DNA from: Mesorhizobium sp. RMAD-H1
GTDB lineage: Bacteria > Pseudomonadota > Alphaproteobacteria > Rhizobiales > Rhizobiaceae
Direction of reading: 5' to 3'
Length of the DNA: 64,000 nucleotides
Assembly: GCF_014191375.1 (NCBI RefSeq)
Contig: NZ_JACHWN010000001.1
Location: 868,001 to 932,000 of the forward strand
Part shown: piece by piece, positions 20,822-28,734 of the stretch
Numbering within the stretch: position 1 is the first letter of the stretch
How the letters are laid out: each line of letters starts with the position of its first letter
Translations under genes and position numbers: made by a program
Notes under the pieces: generated by a model
Told to the model about the DNA's origin: nothing
Database searches by the model: none
What the model saw: the letters and a program-made list of their open reading frames with translations, nothing else

Positions 20822-21330
20822 AACAAGTTTGCGTCGCAATCATTTTGGGCCTGCTGGCAGGCACGGTTCATTCCCATGCCGACGACAAGGAGACGGCAGC
20901 CGCCGTCACCGATGAAGACGGAAAATATTTCGACAAGGATGGAACGCCCACTTTCAACATCAAGGAAGACGGGACCGTGGACTGGTACACCTATAGCGGC
21001 TACCGCCGTTTCAATTCGGAATGTCATGTCTGCCATGGCGCCGATGGGGCGGGGTCGACATTCGCGCCCGCGCTCGTCAATTCGCTCAAGACGATGAGCT
21101 ATGCCGATTTCCTGTCCACCGTCGCGGAAGGCCGCAAGAACCTCAGCGCCGGCAAGGAAAGCGTGATGCCGGCCTTCGGCAATAACAAGAACGTCTATTG
21201 CTATCTCGACGACATCTACGTCTATCTGCGGGCCCGCGCCGTCGGAGACCTGCCGCGAGGACGCCCGGCGAAGAAGGAGGACAAGCCGGAGGCGGCGAGA
21301 GAGCAGGAAGCCTCCTGCATGGGTGGATGA
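20818..21330 (+). CDS. xoxG: Cytochrome c electron acceptor of XoxF
   Basis: This 170 aa precursor begins MKQVCVAIILGLLAGTVHSH, a standard signal peptide. Its single heme site is FNSECHVCHGADGAGS at about residues 66-81. The Met ligand is probably in ESVMPAFGNN, and extra cysteines occur in NVYCYLDD and EASCMGG. This matches the four-cysteine methanol-metabolism cytochrome family that includes XoxG. I prefer the ATG at 20818, which overlaps the small upstream ORF; an in-frame ATG at 20806 would add MPVR. It lies directly before xoxJ. Confidence 0.9.
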   Translation: MKQVCVAIILGLLAGTVHSHADDKETAAAVTDEDGKYFDKDGTPTFNIKEDGTVDWYTYSGYRRFNSECHVCHGADGAGSTFAPALVNSLKTMSYADFLSTVAEGRKNLSAGKESVMPAFGNNKNVYCYLDDIYVYLRARAVGDLPRGRPAKKEDKPEAAREQEASCMGG

Positions 21331-21331
21331 C

Positions 21332-22192
21332 ATGAAAAAAGGCAAGAGCATATGGACGGGACTGGTGGCGGCGCTGCTCATCGCAGTGGCCTTCGTGCCG
21401 TCTCCCGTCCTGGCCCAGAGTGCGGGACTGGGCGCCGCCGGTGAGCTGGTCGATCCGGATGTCCTGCGCGTCTGCGCCGATCCGTCCAACATGCCCTTCT
21501 CGGACCAGAACGGCCAGGGTTTCGAGAACAAGCTCGCGGAACTGGTGGCCGCCAGGACGGGACGCAAATCCGTGTCCTATACCTGGTATCCGATGGCGAC
21601 CGGCTTCGTGCGCAATACGCTGCGGTCCAACCGCTGCGACATCATCATGGGCTATGCGCAGGGTGACGAGCTGGTCCAGAACACCAATGCCTATTACCGC
21701 TCGGCCTATGTGTTGGTCTACAGGAAGGGAAATGGCCTCGACGGCGTCGAGACGATCGAGGATCCCCGGCTGGCCACGAAGAAGATCGGCGTCGTCGCGG
21801 GCACGCCACCTGCCGCCAATCTGGCCGACGCCGGTTACATGCGCAACGTCAGGCCCTACCCGCTGATGGTGGATACGCGCTTCGCCCCGTCCATGGCGGA
21901 GGTGATGCTGAAGGAGATGCAGAAGGGCGTGATCGACGTCGCCCTCCTGTGGGGGCCGATGGCCGGATATTATGCGCATGAGATCGCGCCCGATTTCGCT
22001 GTCGTCCCGCTGACGAAGGAAAAGAAGGGACGCATGACCTATCGCATCACCATGGGCGTGCGGCCGTCCGACCAGGAGTGGAAACGGACGCTGAACAGGG
22101 TGATCCGGGAAAACCAGAAGGAGATCAACAAGATATTGCTCGATTATCACGTTCCGTTGATAGACGAGCAGGACAGGCCGATAACGCAATAG
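21332..22192 (+). CDS. xoxJ: Quinoprotein dehydrogenase-associated periplasmic binding protein XoxJ
   Basis: This 286 aa protein has a signal peptide (WTGLVAALLIAVAFVPSPVLA, cut near residue 28). The mature part, DPDVLRVCADPSNMPFSDQN, then NRCDIIMGYAQGDELVQNT and KKIGVVAGTPPAANLAD, has the type II solute-binding fold without a cognate permease nearby. XoxJ/MoxJ-like proteins are thought to help activate XoxF, perhaps by holding partly unfolded enzyme while PQQ or metal enters. The ATG is one base after the xoxG stop, so the two are cotranscribed. Confidence 0.9.
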   Translation: MKKGKSIWTGLVAALLIAVAFVPSPVLAQSAGLGAAGELVDPDVLRVCADPSNMPFSDQNGQGFENKLAELVAARTGRKSVSYTWYPMATGFVRNTLRSNRCDIIMGYAQGDELVQNTNAYYRSAYVLVYRKGNGLDGVETIEDPRLATKKIGVVAGTPPAANLADAGYMRNVRPYPLMVDTRFAPSMAEVMLKEMQKGVIDVALLWGPMAGYYAHEIAPDFAVVPLTKEKKGRMTYRITMGVRPSDQEWKRTLNRVIRENQKEINKILLDYHVPLIDEQDRPITQ

Positions 22193-22226
22193 GCCGCGGC
22201 GGCGGCCACTCGGGAGAAGGGAAGAC

Positions 22227-22781
22227 ATGCCGGCAGGCCGGTGGGTTGCTGCAATCGTTTCCGCGCTGGTTCTCTGGACCGGGACACCCGTTTCTGCCGC
22301 ACCCGCTCCGGAGCCGGATGGCTATCGGATGGAGGATTATCGAGCGGCCGTTCCGGCCACCCTGAAAGGCGCCAGGGTGGTTTCGACCGAGGAGGCGGTC
22401 GACCTCTGGAAGAACAAAAGAGCGCTTTTCGTCGATGTCCTTCCCTATGACCCGAAGCCGAAAAATCTTCCGGCGGGAACCATTTGGAAGGAAAAGATAA
22501 GGCAGGGTATCCCCGGCAGCATTTGGCTGGCGAATGTCGGTTACGGCGTGCTCAACAAGGAAATGGAAACCTATTTTCGCGATGGGCTGAAATCCCGGCT
22601 GGGTGATGACAGGGATCGTCTGGTACTCTTTTATTGCCAGAAGGACTGCTGGATGTCCTGGAACGCCGCAAAAAGGGCGGTGGAATGGGGATATCGCGCA
22701 GTGCTCTGGTACCCGCCGGGCACGGACGGCTGGATGGCTGCAGGGCAGCCGACGCAAAGAAACGTGCCCTGGGGGTTCTGA
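22227..22781 (+). CDS. PQQ-dependent catabolism-associated CXXCW protein (rhodanese-like)
   Basis: This 184 aa protein has a signal peptide (VAAIVSALVLWTGTPVSA, cut near residue 23). A rhodanese-like domain runs from about residue 50 (ARVVSTEEAVDLW), with LVLFYCQKDCWMSWNAAKRA at about 134-153 giving the CXXCW signature. The family is found only near PQQ dehydrogenase systems; its function is unknown, and a periplasmic thiol or sulfur role is a guess. It lies 34 bp after xoxJ with GGGAGAAGGG before the ATG. Confidence 0.9.
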   Translation: MPAGRWVAAIVSALVLWTGTPVSAAPAPEPDGYRMEDYRAAVPATLKGARVVSTEEAVDLWKNKRALFVDVLPYDPKPKNLPAGTIWKEKIRQGIPGSIWLANVGYGVLNKEMETYFRDGLKSRLGDDRDRLVLFYCQKDCWMSWNAAKRAVEWGYRAVLWYPPGTDGWMAAGQPTQRNVPWGF

Positions 22782-22809
22782 ATCATGCGCAACGGGCGTA
22801 TGATGAATG

Positions 22810-22829
22810 AAGATCAGGCAACTGATCTT
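22810..22829 (+). promoter_or_regulatory. Perfect hairpin with GCAA tetraloop upstream of pqqA
   Basis: AAGATCAG (22810-22817) and CTGATCTT (22822-22829) are perfect 8-bp arms around GCAA, a GNRA-type tetraloop. It sits 6 bases before the GAGAAGGAG ribosome site of pqqA. In RNA it could stabilise or gate the pqqA leader; in DNA it could be an operator. There is no T-run, so it is not a terminator. Confidence 0.55.
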
Positions 22830-22848
22830 GAACGAGAAGGAGAAGAGC

Positions 22849-22944
22849 ATGAAGAAGACATGGACCAAGCCGACCATGTGTCAGGTCGCTGCGGGAATGG
22901 AAATGTCACGCTATCTTTCCGCAGAACTGAAAGCCAAGAAGTAA
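22849..22944 (+). CDS. pqqA: PQQ precursor peptide PqqA
   Basis: This 31 aa peptide begins MKKTWTKPTMCQVAAGMEMS and contains the conserved Glu-x3-Tyr (EMSRY), whose side chains are crosslinked by PqqE and become PQQ. GAGAAGGAGAAG precedes the ATG. The peptide is slightly longer than the 23-29 aa commonly seen. It is separated by 109 bp from pqqB, as usual for the abundant precursor transcript. Confidence 0.96.
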   Translation: MKKTWTKPTMCQVAAGMEMSRYLSAELKAKK

Positions 22945-23053
22945 AATGATCAATCCGCTCCGTGCGAAACTTCGCGCGGGGCGGACATTTCCTTGTTAGA
23001 TCGGTGTCGGGGGCGATAAGGCGTTGCGCCGCCGGCAGGGTGGGGATCGCGTG

Positions 23054-23992
23054 ATGCATTTGAAGATCATCGGCTCCGCGGCGGGCGGCGGCTTTCCCCA
23101 GTGGAACTGCAATTACGCCCTGAGCCGGGCGGTGAGGGAAAATCGGCCGGGGTTCCAGCCGCGCACGCAATCGAGCCTCGCCGCCAGCGCCGACGGAACG
23201 GGCTGGGTCCTGTTCAACGCATCCCCTGACATACGCCAGCAGATCGCCGCAACACCCGAGCTGCAACCGTCGCCGCAAGGGCCGCTGCGCGCCACGCCGA
23301 TCCGGGCGGTGGTGCTCACCAATGCGGATGTCGACCACATCGCCGGTCTCCTGAGCCTGCGCGAGCGGCAACCCTTCGCGATCTATGCCACGGACAGGGT
23401 TCTGCATGTTCTCGAAACGAATTCGATTTTCAACGTGCTGGACCGCTCGATCGTCGAGCGGCGCAGGCTTCCCTTAAGCGAACGCACCGATATTCTGGAT
23501 GCCGGCGGCAAGCCGACCGGCATCGCCATCGAAACCTTCGCCGTTCCGGGCAAGGTGGCGCTCTTCCTGGAAGACGAGGCGAAGGCGGACAAGGGCTTCG
23601 GCACGCAGGAGGGCGATACCATCGGCGTGCGCATCGGGGCGAAGGATACCGCCGAGACGGCGTTCTATATTCCCGGCTGCGCGCGCATCGATGAGCCTCT
23701 GAAGGGGCGGATAGCGGGCGCCGCCTGCCTGTTCTTCGACGGCACGGTCTATCATGACGATGAGATGATCCGGGCAGGGGTGGGCGCCAAGACCGGCGCA
23801 CGCATGGGACACCTGCATATCGCAGGCGAAACGGGATCGATGAGGATGCTCGAGGACCTGCCCATAGGACGGCGCATCTACGTCCATATCAACAACACCA
23901 ATCCCATTCTCGACGATGCCTCCGCCGAGCATGCCGCTGTCAGGGCGGCGGGATGGGAAGTCGCTTATGACGGAATGGAGATCCGGCTTTGA
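23054..23992 (+). CDS. pqqB: PQQ biosynthesis protein PqqB
   Basis: This 312 aa protein of the metallo-beta-lactamase fold hydroxylates the tyrosine of the PqqA-derived diamino acid intermediate. Motifs are MHLKIIGSAAGGGFPQWNCN at the start, SLAASADGTGWVLFNASPDI, LTNADVDHIAGLLSLRE (metal-site variant) and the C-terminal HINNTNPIL. The ATG at 23054 follows an in-frame GTG at 23051; either is possible. It starts the tightly overlapped pqqBCDE run. Confidence 0.95.
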   Translation: MHLKIIGSAAGGGFPQWNCNYALSRAVRENRPGFQPRTQSSLAASADGTGWVLFNASPDIRQQIAATPELQPSPQGPLRATPIRAVVLTNADVDHIAGLLSLRERQPFAIYATDRVLHVLETNSIFNVLDRSIVERRRLPLSERTDILDAGGKPTGIAIETFAVPGKVALFLEDEAKADKGFGTQEGDTIGVRIGAKDTAETAFYIPGCARIDEPLKGRIAGAACLFFDGTVYHDDEMIRAGVGAKTGARMGHLHIAGETGSMRMLEDLPIGRRIYVHINNTNPILDDASAEHAAVRAAGWEVAYDGMEIRL

Positions 23993-24744
23993 AAGATTTT
24001 GCCAGTGCCGCGAGGGATGGGCTGACACGAGCGCAGTTGGAAGACGTGCTGCGCGCGGTGGGCGCGGCGCGCTATCACAATCTTCATCCGCTCCACCATC
24101 AGATGGTGAGCGGCGCGCTGACCAGGACGCAGCTGCAGGCCTGGGCGCTCAACCGCTACTGCTACCAGGCGGTCATCCCGCGCAAGGATGCGATGATCCT
24201 GGCGCGCGCGGAAGATCCGGCCTTCCGCGCGGAATGGCGCAAGCGCATCGAGGACCATGACGGCGATGACGGCTGGAGCGGCGGTATCGCCCGCTGGCTG
24301 AAGCTGGCGACGGGGCTTGGGCTGGATGCCGAAATGGTCAAAAGCGAAAGGCTGGCTTTGCCTGCCACGCGCTTTGCCGTCGGCGCCTATCTCTCCTTCT
24401 GCACCAATCGCAGCTTGCTGGAGGCGGTCGCCTCGTCGCTGACCGAGCTGTTCTCGCCGGTCATCATCGGCGAGCGCGTGCCGGCGATGCTCGCCAAATA
24501 TGATTATGTGACGGAGGATATCCTCGCCTATTTCAAGCCGCGCCCGACCCAGGCTTCGCGTGACTCCGATTTCGCGCTTGCCTATGTCCTCGAACATGCG
24601 ACCACGCCGGAAAAGCAGCAGGCGGTGATCGATGCGCTGGTTTTCAAATGCGACATCCTCTGGGCCATGCTCGATGCGCTCGACTATGCCTATGGCGGCA
24701 AGGGACATGTCCCGCCCGGCGCCTTCAATCCGGAGGAGGGGTGA
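23989..24744 (+). CDS. pqqC: Pyrroloquinoline-quinone synthase PqqC
   Basis: This 251 aa cofactorless oxidase carries out the final ring closure and eight-electron oxidation to PQQ. Typical stretches are YHNLHPLHHQMVSGALTRTQ, ALNRYCYQAVIPRKDAMIL, IEDHDGDDG and YDYVTEDILAYFKPRPTQAS. It uses a TTG start that overlaps the pqqB stop (TTGA), which implies translational coupling. The pqqD start overlaps its stop. Confidence 0.96.
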   Translation: MKDFASAARDGLTRAQLEDVLRAVGAARYHNLHPLHHQMVSGALTRTQLQAWALNRYCYQAVIPRKDAMILARAEDPAFRAEWRKRIEDHDGDDGWSGGIARWLKLATGLGLDAEMVKSERLALPATRFAVGAYLSFCTNRSLLEAVASSLTELFSPVIIGERVPAMLAKYDYVTEDILAYFKPRPTQASRDSDFALAYVLEHATTPEKQQAVIDALVFKCDILWAMLDALDYAYGGKGHVPPGAFNPEEG

Positions 24745-25094
24745 TGGAACGCGTCCGCACCCGTGCTATAGTGTCGATGCAGTCTCGCCCCAGGCTGAGC
24801 CGGCATGCGCGGCTGCAATACGATCCCGTGCGGGATGCGTGGGCGCTCCTGTCGCCCGAGCGGATCTTCTGGCCCAATGAGGTCAGCCTCGATATCCTGA
24901 GGCTCTGCGACGGGACGCGCGATGTGGCGGAAATCGTCGCAATGCTTGCCGCCGAATATGGCGCGGATGAAACCGATATAGCCGACGACGTGACGGCGTT
25001 CCTGCAGGAATGGTCGGACAGATTTCTGGTGACGCTGGAGCAAGTCCAAACGTGCGAAGCGGTTTTCCGTCCGGATTTGCGAGGAGACAAATGA
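24744..25094 (+). CDS. pqqD: PqqA carrier protein PqqD, with repeat-derived C-terminus
   Basis: This 116 aa peptide chaperone presents PqqA to PqqE. The core RPRLSRHARLQYDPVRDAWA, then PNEVSLDILRLCDGTRDVAE and DVTAFLQEWSDRFLV, is standard. Family members are normally about 90-100 aa. The excess is an N-terminal stretch of about 12 residues and a tail of about 15 residues (QTCEAVFRPDLRGDK) encoded by a palindromic repeat at 25040-25080. GGAGGAGGGG before the ATG at 24744 supports this start. The stop overlaps pqqE. Confidence 0.93.
   Translation: MERVRTRAIVSMQSRPRLSRHARLQYDPVRDAWALLSPERIFWPNEVSLDILRLCDGTRDVAEIVAMLAAEYGADETDIADDVTAFLQEWSDRFLVTLEQVQTCEAVFRPDLRGDK
25040..25080. repeat. Palindromic repeat forming the 3' end of pqqD
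   Basis: GCAAGTCC (25040-25047) and GGATTTGC (25073-25080) are near-perfect arms. Bases 25060-25082 are identical to the reverse complement of 521-543. The element supplies about 14 codons of pqqD and ends just before the GAGGAG ribosome site of pqqE. Confidence 0.8.
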
Positions 25095-26215
25095 CCGAGC
25101 CCATTCTACCTCCCATCGCCATGCTGGCGGAGCTGACGCATCGCTGCCCGCTGCAATGCGCCTATTGCTCCAATCCGGTGGAACTGCTCAAGGCCAACCG
25201 GGAGATGGGAACGCAAGGCTGGCTTGCGCTGTTCGAGGAAGCGGCGGATCTGGGCGTATTGCAGGTCCATCTCTCGGGCGGCGAGCCGACGCTGCGCAGC
25301 GACCTCTCCGAGCTCATCGCCTGCCTGGCCCGCCGCGGCGTCTACACCAATCTGATCACCGCCGGCGTCGGCATTGCCGAGGGACGCATCGAGGCCTTCG
25401 CTGCGGCGGGGCTGGATCACGTGCAGCTGAGTTTCCAGGGGGCGAAGCCCGAGACCACGGAAAAGATCGGCAACCATCGCGGTGCGCATGAGAAGAAGAT
25501 CGAGACGGCACGGCGCGTGCGCGCGGCCGGATTGCCGCTGACGATCAATGCGCCGATCCATCGCCACAACATGCACGAGGTGCCGGATTTCATCGAGATG
25601 GCGCTGTCGCTCGGTGCCGAGCGGCTGGAAATCGCCAATGTGCAATATGCCGGCTGGGCGCTTTTGAACCGCGACGCGCTGATGCCCGACCGGGAAGCCG
25701 TCGAACGCCAGGTCCAGATCGTCGAGGAGGCGCAGGAGCGGCTGCGGGGCATCATGGCCATCGATTTCGTGACGCCGGATTACTTCGCGATCTATCCCAA
25801 GCCCTGCATGGGCGGCTGGGCGCGCGATGCCTTCATGGTGGCGCCGGATGGAACGGTCTTGCCCTGCCACGCGGCGCACACCATCAAGTCGCTCCATTTC
25901 GAGCGGTTCGGCGATTGGAGCCTTGGGCGTATCTGGCGCGATTCCTCCGCCTTCAACGCATTCCGGGGGACGGACTGGATGGCGGAGCCCTGCCGCGGCT
26001 GCGAGCGGCAGGAGATCGACTGGGGCGGCTGCCGCTGCCAGGCAATGGCCATCGCCGGCGATGCGGGAGCAACGGACCCCGCCTGCATCAAATCGCCCCT
26101 GCACGCCCGCATGGGCGCGCTGATCGAGGAGGCGGCGCGCATGGGCAGTGCGCCCGACGATGTCGGCTTTCAGTATCGGCGGATCGGGAAGGCTGTGGAG
26201 CCGGTGGGCTCCTGA
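25091..26215 (+). CDS. pqqE: PqqA peptide cyclase PqqE (radical SAM)
   Basis: This 374 aa radical SAM/SPASM enzyme forms the Glu-Tyr carbon-carbon bond in PqqA, with PqqD. The SAM cluster motif THRCPLQCAYCSNPVEL (CxxxCxxC) is at about residues 16-32; HLSGGEPTLRSDLSEL follows. The auxiliary-cluster cysteines are in KPCMGGW, VLPCHAAH, EPCRGCERQE and GGCRCQAMA. The ATG overlaps the pqqD stop by 4 bp. No pqqF protease is seen in the window. Confidence 0.97.
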   Translation: MTEPILPPIAMLAELTHRCPLQCAYCSNPVELLKANREMGTQGWLALFEEAADLGVLQVHLSGGEPTLRSDLSELIACLARRGVYTNLITAGVGIAEGRIEAFAAAGLDHVQLSFQGAKPETTEKIGNHRGAHEKKIETARRVRAAGLPLTINAPIHRHNMHEVPDFIEMALSLGAERLEIANVQYAGWALLNRDALMPDREAVERQVQIVEEAQERLRGIMAIDFVTPDYFAIYPKPCMGGWARDAFMVAPDGTVLPCHAAHTIKSLHFERFGDWSLGRIWRDSSAFNAFRGTDWMAEPCRGCERQEIDWGGCRCQAMAIAGDAGATDPACIKSPLHARMGALIEEAARMGSAPDDVGFQYRRIGKAVEPVGS

Positions 26216-26216
26216 T

Positions 26217-26849
26217 CTATTCCTTGATGATCGACTGGCTGATGATGTTGGCGAGCTTGTAGAGACGCTGCTCGATGATCGTCGGCACCTCGCAGATATA
26301 GGTCAGCGATTGCACCCGCTCCTCGAAGATGCGGGTTTCCCAGGTCACGCGGTCGTTGAGTTTCGCCAGTTCCGCCTGATCGGCGTCGGGCTTCGCCCTG
26401 AGGGCATCGAGTTCCTGTGTTTCCCTGCGCAGGTCGTCCGCCAGGTCGCGCTGCTTGGCGGCATAGCGCGAAATGCCCGATATCACCTGTCCGCGCTCGG
26501 AATTGAGCCTGTCGAACAGCCCCTGGAAGACCTGCATCAGCTTCTCGTTGACCTGATCCTCGGGAAGGCTCGCGACATAGCCGGCCAGCATCTTTTCCGC
26601 CTCTTCGACCGGGTTGCGCCGCGCGGCCATCTCGGTCACGAGTTCGGTTATCTTGGGGTCCTTCTCCCATTCTGTCACGCTTTCCGGGAGGGCGGGACCC
26701 GTCCACACCTGCGCGATGGAAAGCTGCGGAACCTTGCGCTGGATGCAGGGCCAGTCGGGATCGGTATTGGCGGCGGCGAGCACCGGTGTCGTCAATGCGG
26801 CAACAAGAAGGGCGGTGAACCCGTGAAATAGAAGCGTTGAGCGTCTCAA
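26217..26849 (-). CDS. Secreted coiled-coil protein in PQQ-linked ABC operon, unknown function
   Basis: This 210 aa protein starts at a TTG (26849) that overlaps the permease stop as TTGA, with GGGAGGA a few bases upstream. The signal peptide LFHGFTALLVAALTTPVLAA ends near residue 26. The mature part contains DPDWPCIQRKVPQLSIAQVW, a short Cys region shared with other PQQ-cluster proteins I have seen. It is then mostly helical and charged, from about 60 to 190 (RRETQELDALRAKPDADQAE), probably a coiled coil. It is last in the minus-strand transporter operon. No function is assigned. Confidence 0.7.
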   Translation of the reverse strand: MRRSTLLFHGFTALLVAALTTPVLAAANTDPDWPCIQRKVPQLSIAQVWTGPALPESVTEWEKDPKITELVTEMAARRNPVEEAEKMLAGYVASLPEDQVNEKLMQVFQGLFDRLNSERGQVISGISRYAAKQRDLADDLRRETQELDALRAKPDADQAELAKLNDRVTWETRIFEERVQSLTYICEVPTIIEQRLYKLANIISQSIIKE

Positions 26850-27715
26850 CTGTTTCCTCCCGTGTCCTGTTTGCGGATGATGAGACCTCTTGACGGGTCG
26901 TAGGCGATGATGGCGCCGCCGAGAAACACGAGCGTGAAGGCGGTGACGATGCCGAGCGACGTCCACTCGACCTGGCCATAGAAGGCGAAGCGGATCAGTT
27001 CGACCGCATAGGTGAAGGGATTGAGCAGGCAGATTTTGTAGAGGAGCGGGCTCGCCTCCTGGACGCGCCAGAGCGGGTAAAGGGCGGAGGAGGCGAAATA
27101 CATCGGGAAGATCACGAAATTCATGACCCCGGCGAAATTTTCCAGCTGCTTGATCATCGACGAAAGGAACATGCCGAGCGCGCCGAGCATGAGCCCGGCA
27201 AGAAAGAGCGCCGGCAGGATGAGGAGATAGCCGATGAGCGGCGCCTTGACGTCCCAGAACCAGGCGATGGCGAGGAACACATAGACCTGAATGATGGAAA
27301 CCGCGACGCCGGCGAGCAGCTTCGATACCAGCAGGAACCAGCGTGGAAACGGGCTGACGAGCAGCGTGCGCATATTGCCCATCTCCCGGTCATAGACCAT
27401 GGAGAGCGACGATTGCATCCCGCTGAAGAGGAGGATCATGCCGCAGAGACCGGGGGTGATATAGACCTCGTAGAGCACATAGGTCTGATAGGGCGGAATG
27501 ATGGAAACGCCCAGCACCTGCCGGAAGCCGGCGGCGAAGATGAAGAGCCAGAGCAGGGGGCGCACCAGAGACGAGATGAAGCGCTCCCGCTGGTTGAGAT
27601 AGCGCAGGCCCTCGCGGATCAGGATGCCCTTCAGGCAGATCAGATATTGGGTGAAGCGGAAGCCGGAGCGCTCCGCCGTCGCTTCGCGGGGAGCCGGATG
27701 GGCCATATCGGTCAT
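26846..27715 (-). CDS. ABC-2 type permease of the PQQ-dependent alcohol dehydrogenase system
   Basis: This 289 aa protein has six predicted membrane helices, such as LLWLFIFAAGFRQVLGVSII, LILPALFLAGLMLGALGMFL and VMNFVIFPMYFASSALYPLW. The ABC-2 signature region QSSLSMVYDREMGNMRTLLV marks an exporter-type permease. It is encoded between its ATPase (4-bp overlap) and a secreted protein. The family occurs beside PQQ alcohol dehydrogenases; the exported substrate is not known. Confidence 0.88.
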   Translation of the reverse strand: MTDMAHPAPREATAERSGFRFTQYLICLKGILIREGLRYLNQRERFISSLVRPLLWLFIFAAGFRQVLGVSIIPPYQTYVLYEVYITPGLCGMILLFSGMQSSLSMVYDREMGNMRTLLVSPFPRWFLLVSKLLAGVAVSIIQVYVFLAIAWFWDVKAPLIGYLLILPALFLAGLMLGALGMFLSSMIKQLENFAGVMNFVIFPMYFASSALYPLWRVQEASPLLYKICLLNPFTYAVELIRFAFYGQVEWTSLGIVTAFTLVFLGGAIIAYDPSRGLIIRKQDTGGNS

Positions 27716-28515
27716 GGCAGGTTCTCCGGTGGCGAAGGAGGTGGCGAGCCGGTCAGGCGGGCGAAGGCCTCGCTGATCGTGCCGGCGTCGGCCGAGGCGA
27801 CCACATCCTCGACACCGCCATCGGCCATCAGCCTTCCCTTGTCGAGAATGATCACCTGATCGGCATCGCTGACCTCGTCGATCAGATGCGTTGCCCAGAG
27901 CACGCTGATGCCTTCCTCGCGCACGAGCCTGCGGATATCGGCGAGGATGGCCGCGCGTGATTTGACGTCGAGACCCACTGTCGCCTCGTCGAGCAGCAGG
28001 AGCGAAGGGCGGTGCAGGAGAGCGCGGACGATCTCGACACGCCGCATCTGCCCGCCCGAGAGGTTGCGCGCCTTGTCGTGCAGCCGGTCGGCCATGTCGA
28101 TCGTTTCAAGCAGGCTTTCGATCCGCCGGCGCGTCTCGCGCCGGCCGATGCCGTGTAGCGAGGCGTGATAGGAGAGGTTCTGGCGCACCGTCAGGTCGAG
28201 GTCGAGCGTGCGCGCCTGGAAGACGATGCCGAGGCGGCGTAGCGCGTCACCCGGTTTGCGGCTGATATCACGGCCAAAGATGCATATCCGGCCGCTGCGG
28301 GTCGCAAACAGATGGCTGATAAGCGAGAACAGCGTCGTCTTGCCCGCTCCATTGAGGCCGAGCAGCACGGCGAACCGTCCCGGCGCGATGGTGAAGGAAA
28401 CCGTATCCAGCGCCTTTCGCGCACCATAGGCATGGCTGACGGATATGAGTTCCAGCGCCGGAACCGGCGGCGTGTCCTGCCGCATATGGATCGTGCGTCC
28501 AACATTGAGGTTCAT
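27712..28515 (-). CDS. ABC ATPase of the PQQ-dependent alcohol dehydrogenase system
   Basis: This 267 aa ATPase has Walker A AVLLGLNGAGKTTLFSLISH, Q-loop GIVFQARTLDLDLT, signature ARNLSGGQMRRVEIVRALLH, Walker B SLLLLDEATVGLD and switch His in VLWATHLIDEVSDAD. GGGAGG seven bases before the ATG at 28515 supports that start over an in-frame ATG at 28554 whose upstream sequence belongs to the adjacent repeat. It pairs with the downstream ABC-2 permease. Confidence 0.9.
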   Translation of the reverse strand: MNLNVGRTIHMRQDTPPVPALELISVSHAYGARKALDTVSFTIAPGRFAVLLGLNGAGKTTLFSLISHLFATRSGRICIFGRDISRKPGDALRRLGIVFQARTLDLDLTVRQNLSYHASLHGIGRRETRRRIESLLETIDMADRLHDKARNLSGGQMRRVEIVRALLHRPSLLLLDEATVGLDVKSRAAILADIRRLVREEGISVLWATHLIDEVSDADQVIILDKGRLMADGGVEDVVASADAGTISEAFARLTGSPPPSPPENLP

Positions 28516-28557
28516 CGGGCAGCCTCCCGGGCGGATAGCAGGATTGTCGCTCATAAA

Positions 28558-28663
28558 TGCCCCTCATCTGCCTGCCGGCATCTTCTCCCCGCAGGCGGGG
28601 AGAAGAAAGAGGCGGAGACGTTTGCGCCTCCCTCTCCCACGTTCGCGAGGAGAGGTAAGGGCA
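28558..28663. repeat. RIME-like Rhizobium intergenic mosaic repeat, copy 1
   Basis: It begins TGCCCCTCATCTGCCTGCC and contains CTTCTCCCCGC with its complement GCGGGGAGAAG (hairpin 1). A degenerate CTCTCCCACG/CGAGGAGAG hairpin follows, and it ends near TAAGGGCA. It is the most degraded of four copies in the window and lies between the ABC ATPase and cupredoxin-like genes. Confidence 0.8.
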
Positions 28664-28734
28664 TTCATACGAGCGTGCCTGCAACAATCAGGATAGAGCG
28701 GTTTTGGCTCTATGGGTATCGGAAACCGACCCGC

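Noticed and set aside
20905-20990. Acidic DKDG-containing stretch of XoxG as a lanmodulin-like EF-hand
   Set aside because: Loop positions 5 and 6 do not fit an EF-hand and only one such stretch exists; acidic sequence before the heme site is common in XoxG.
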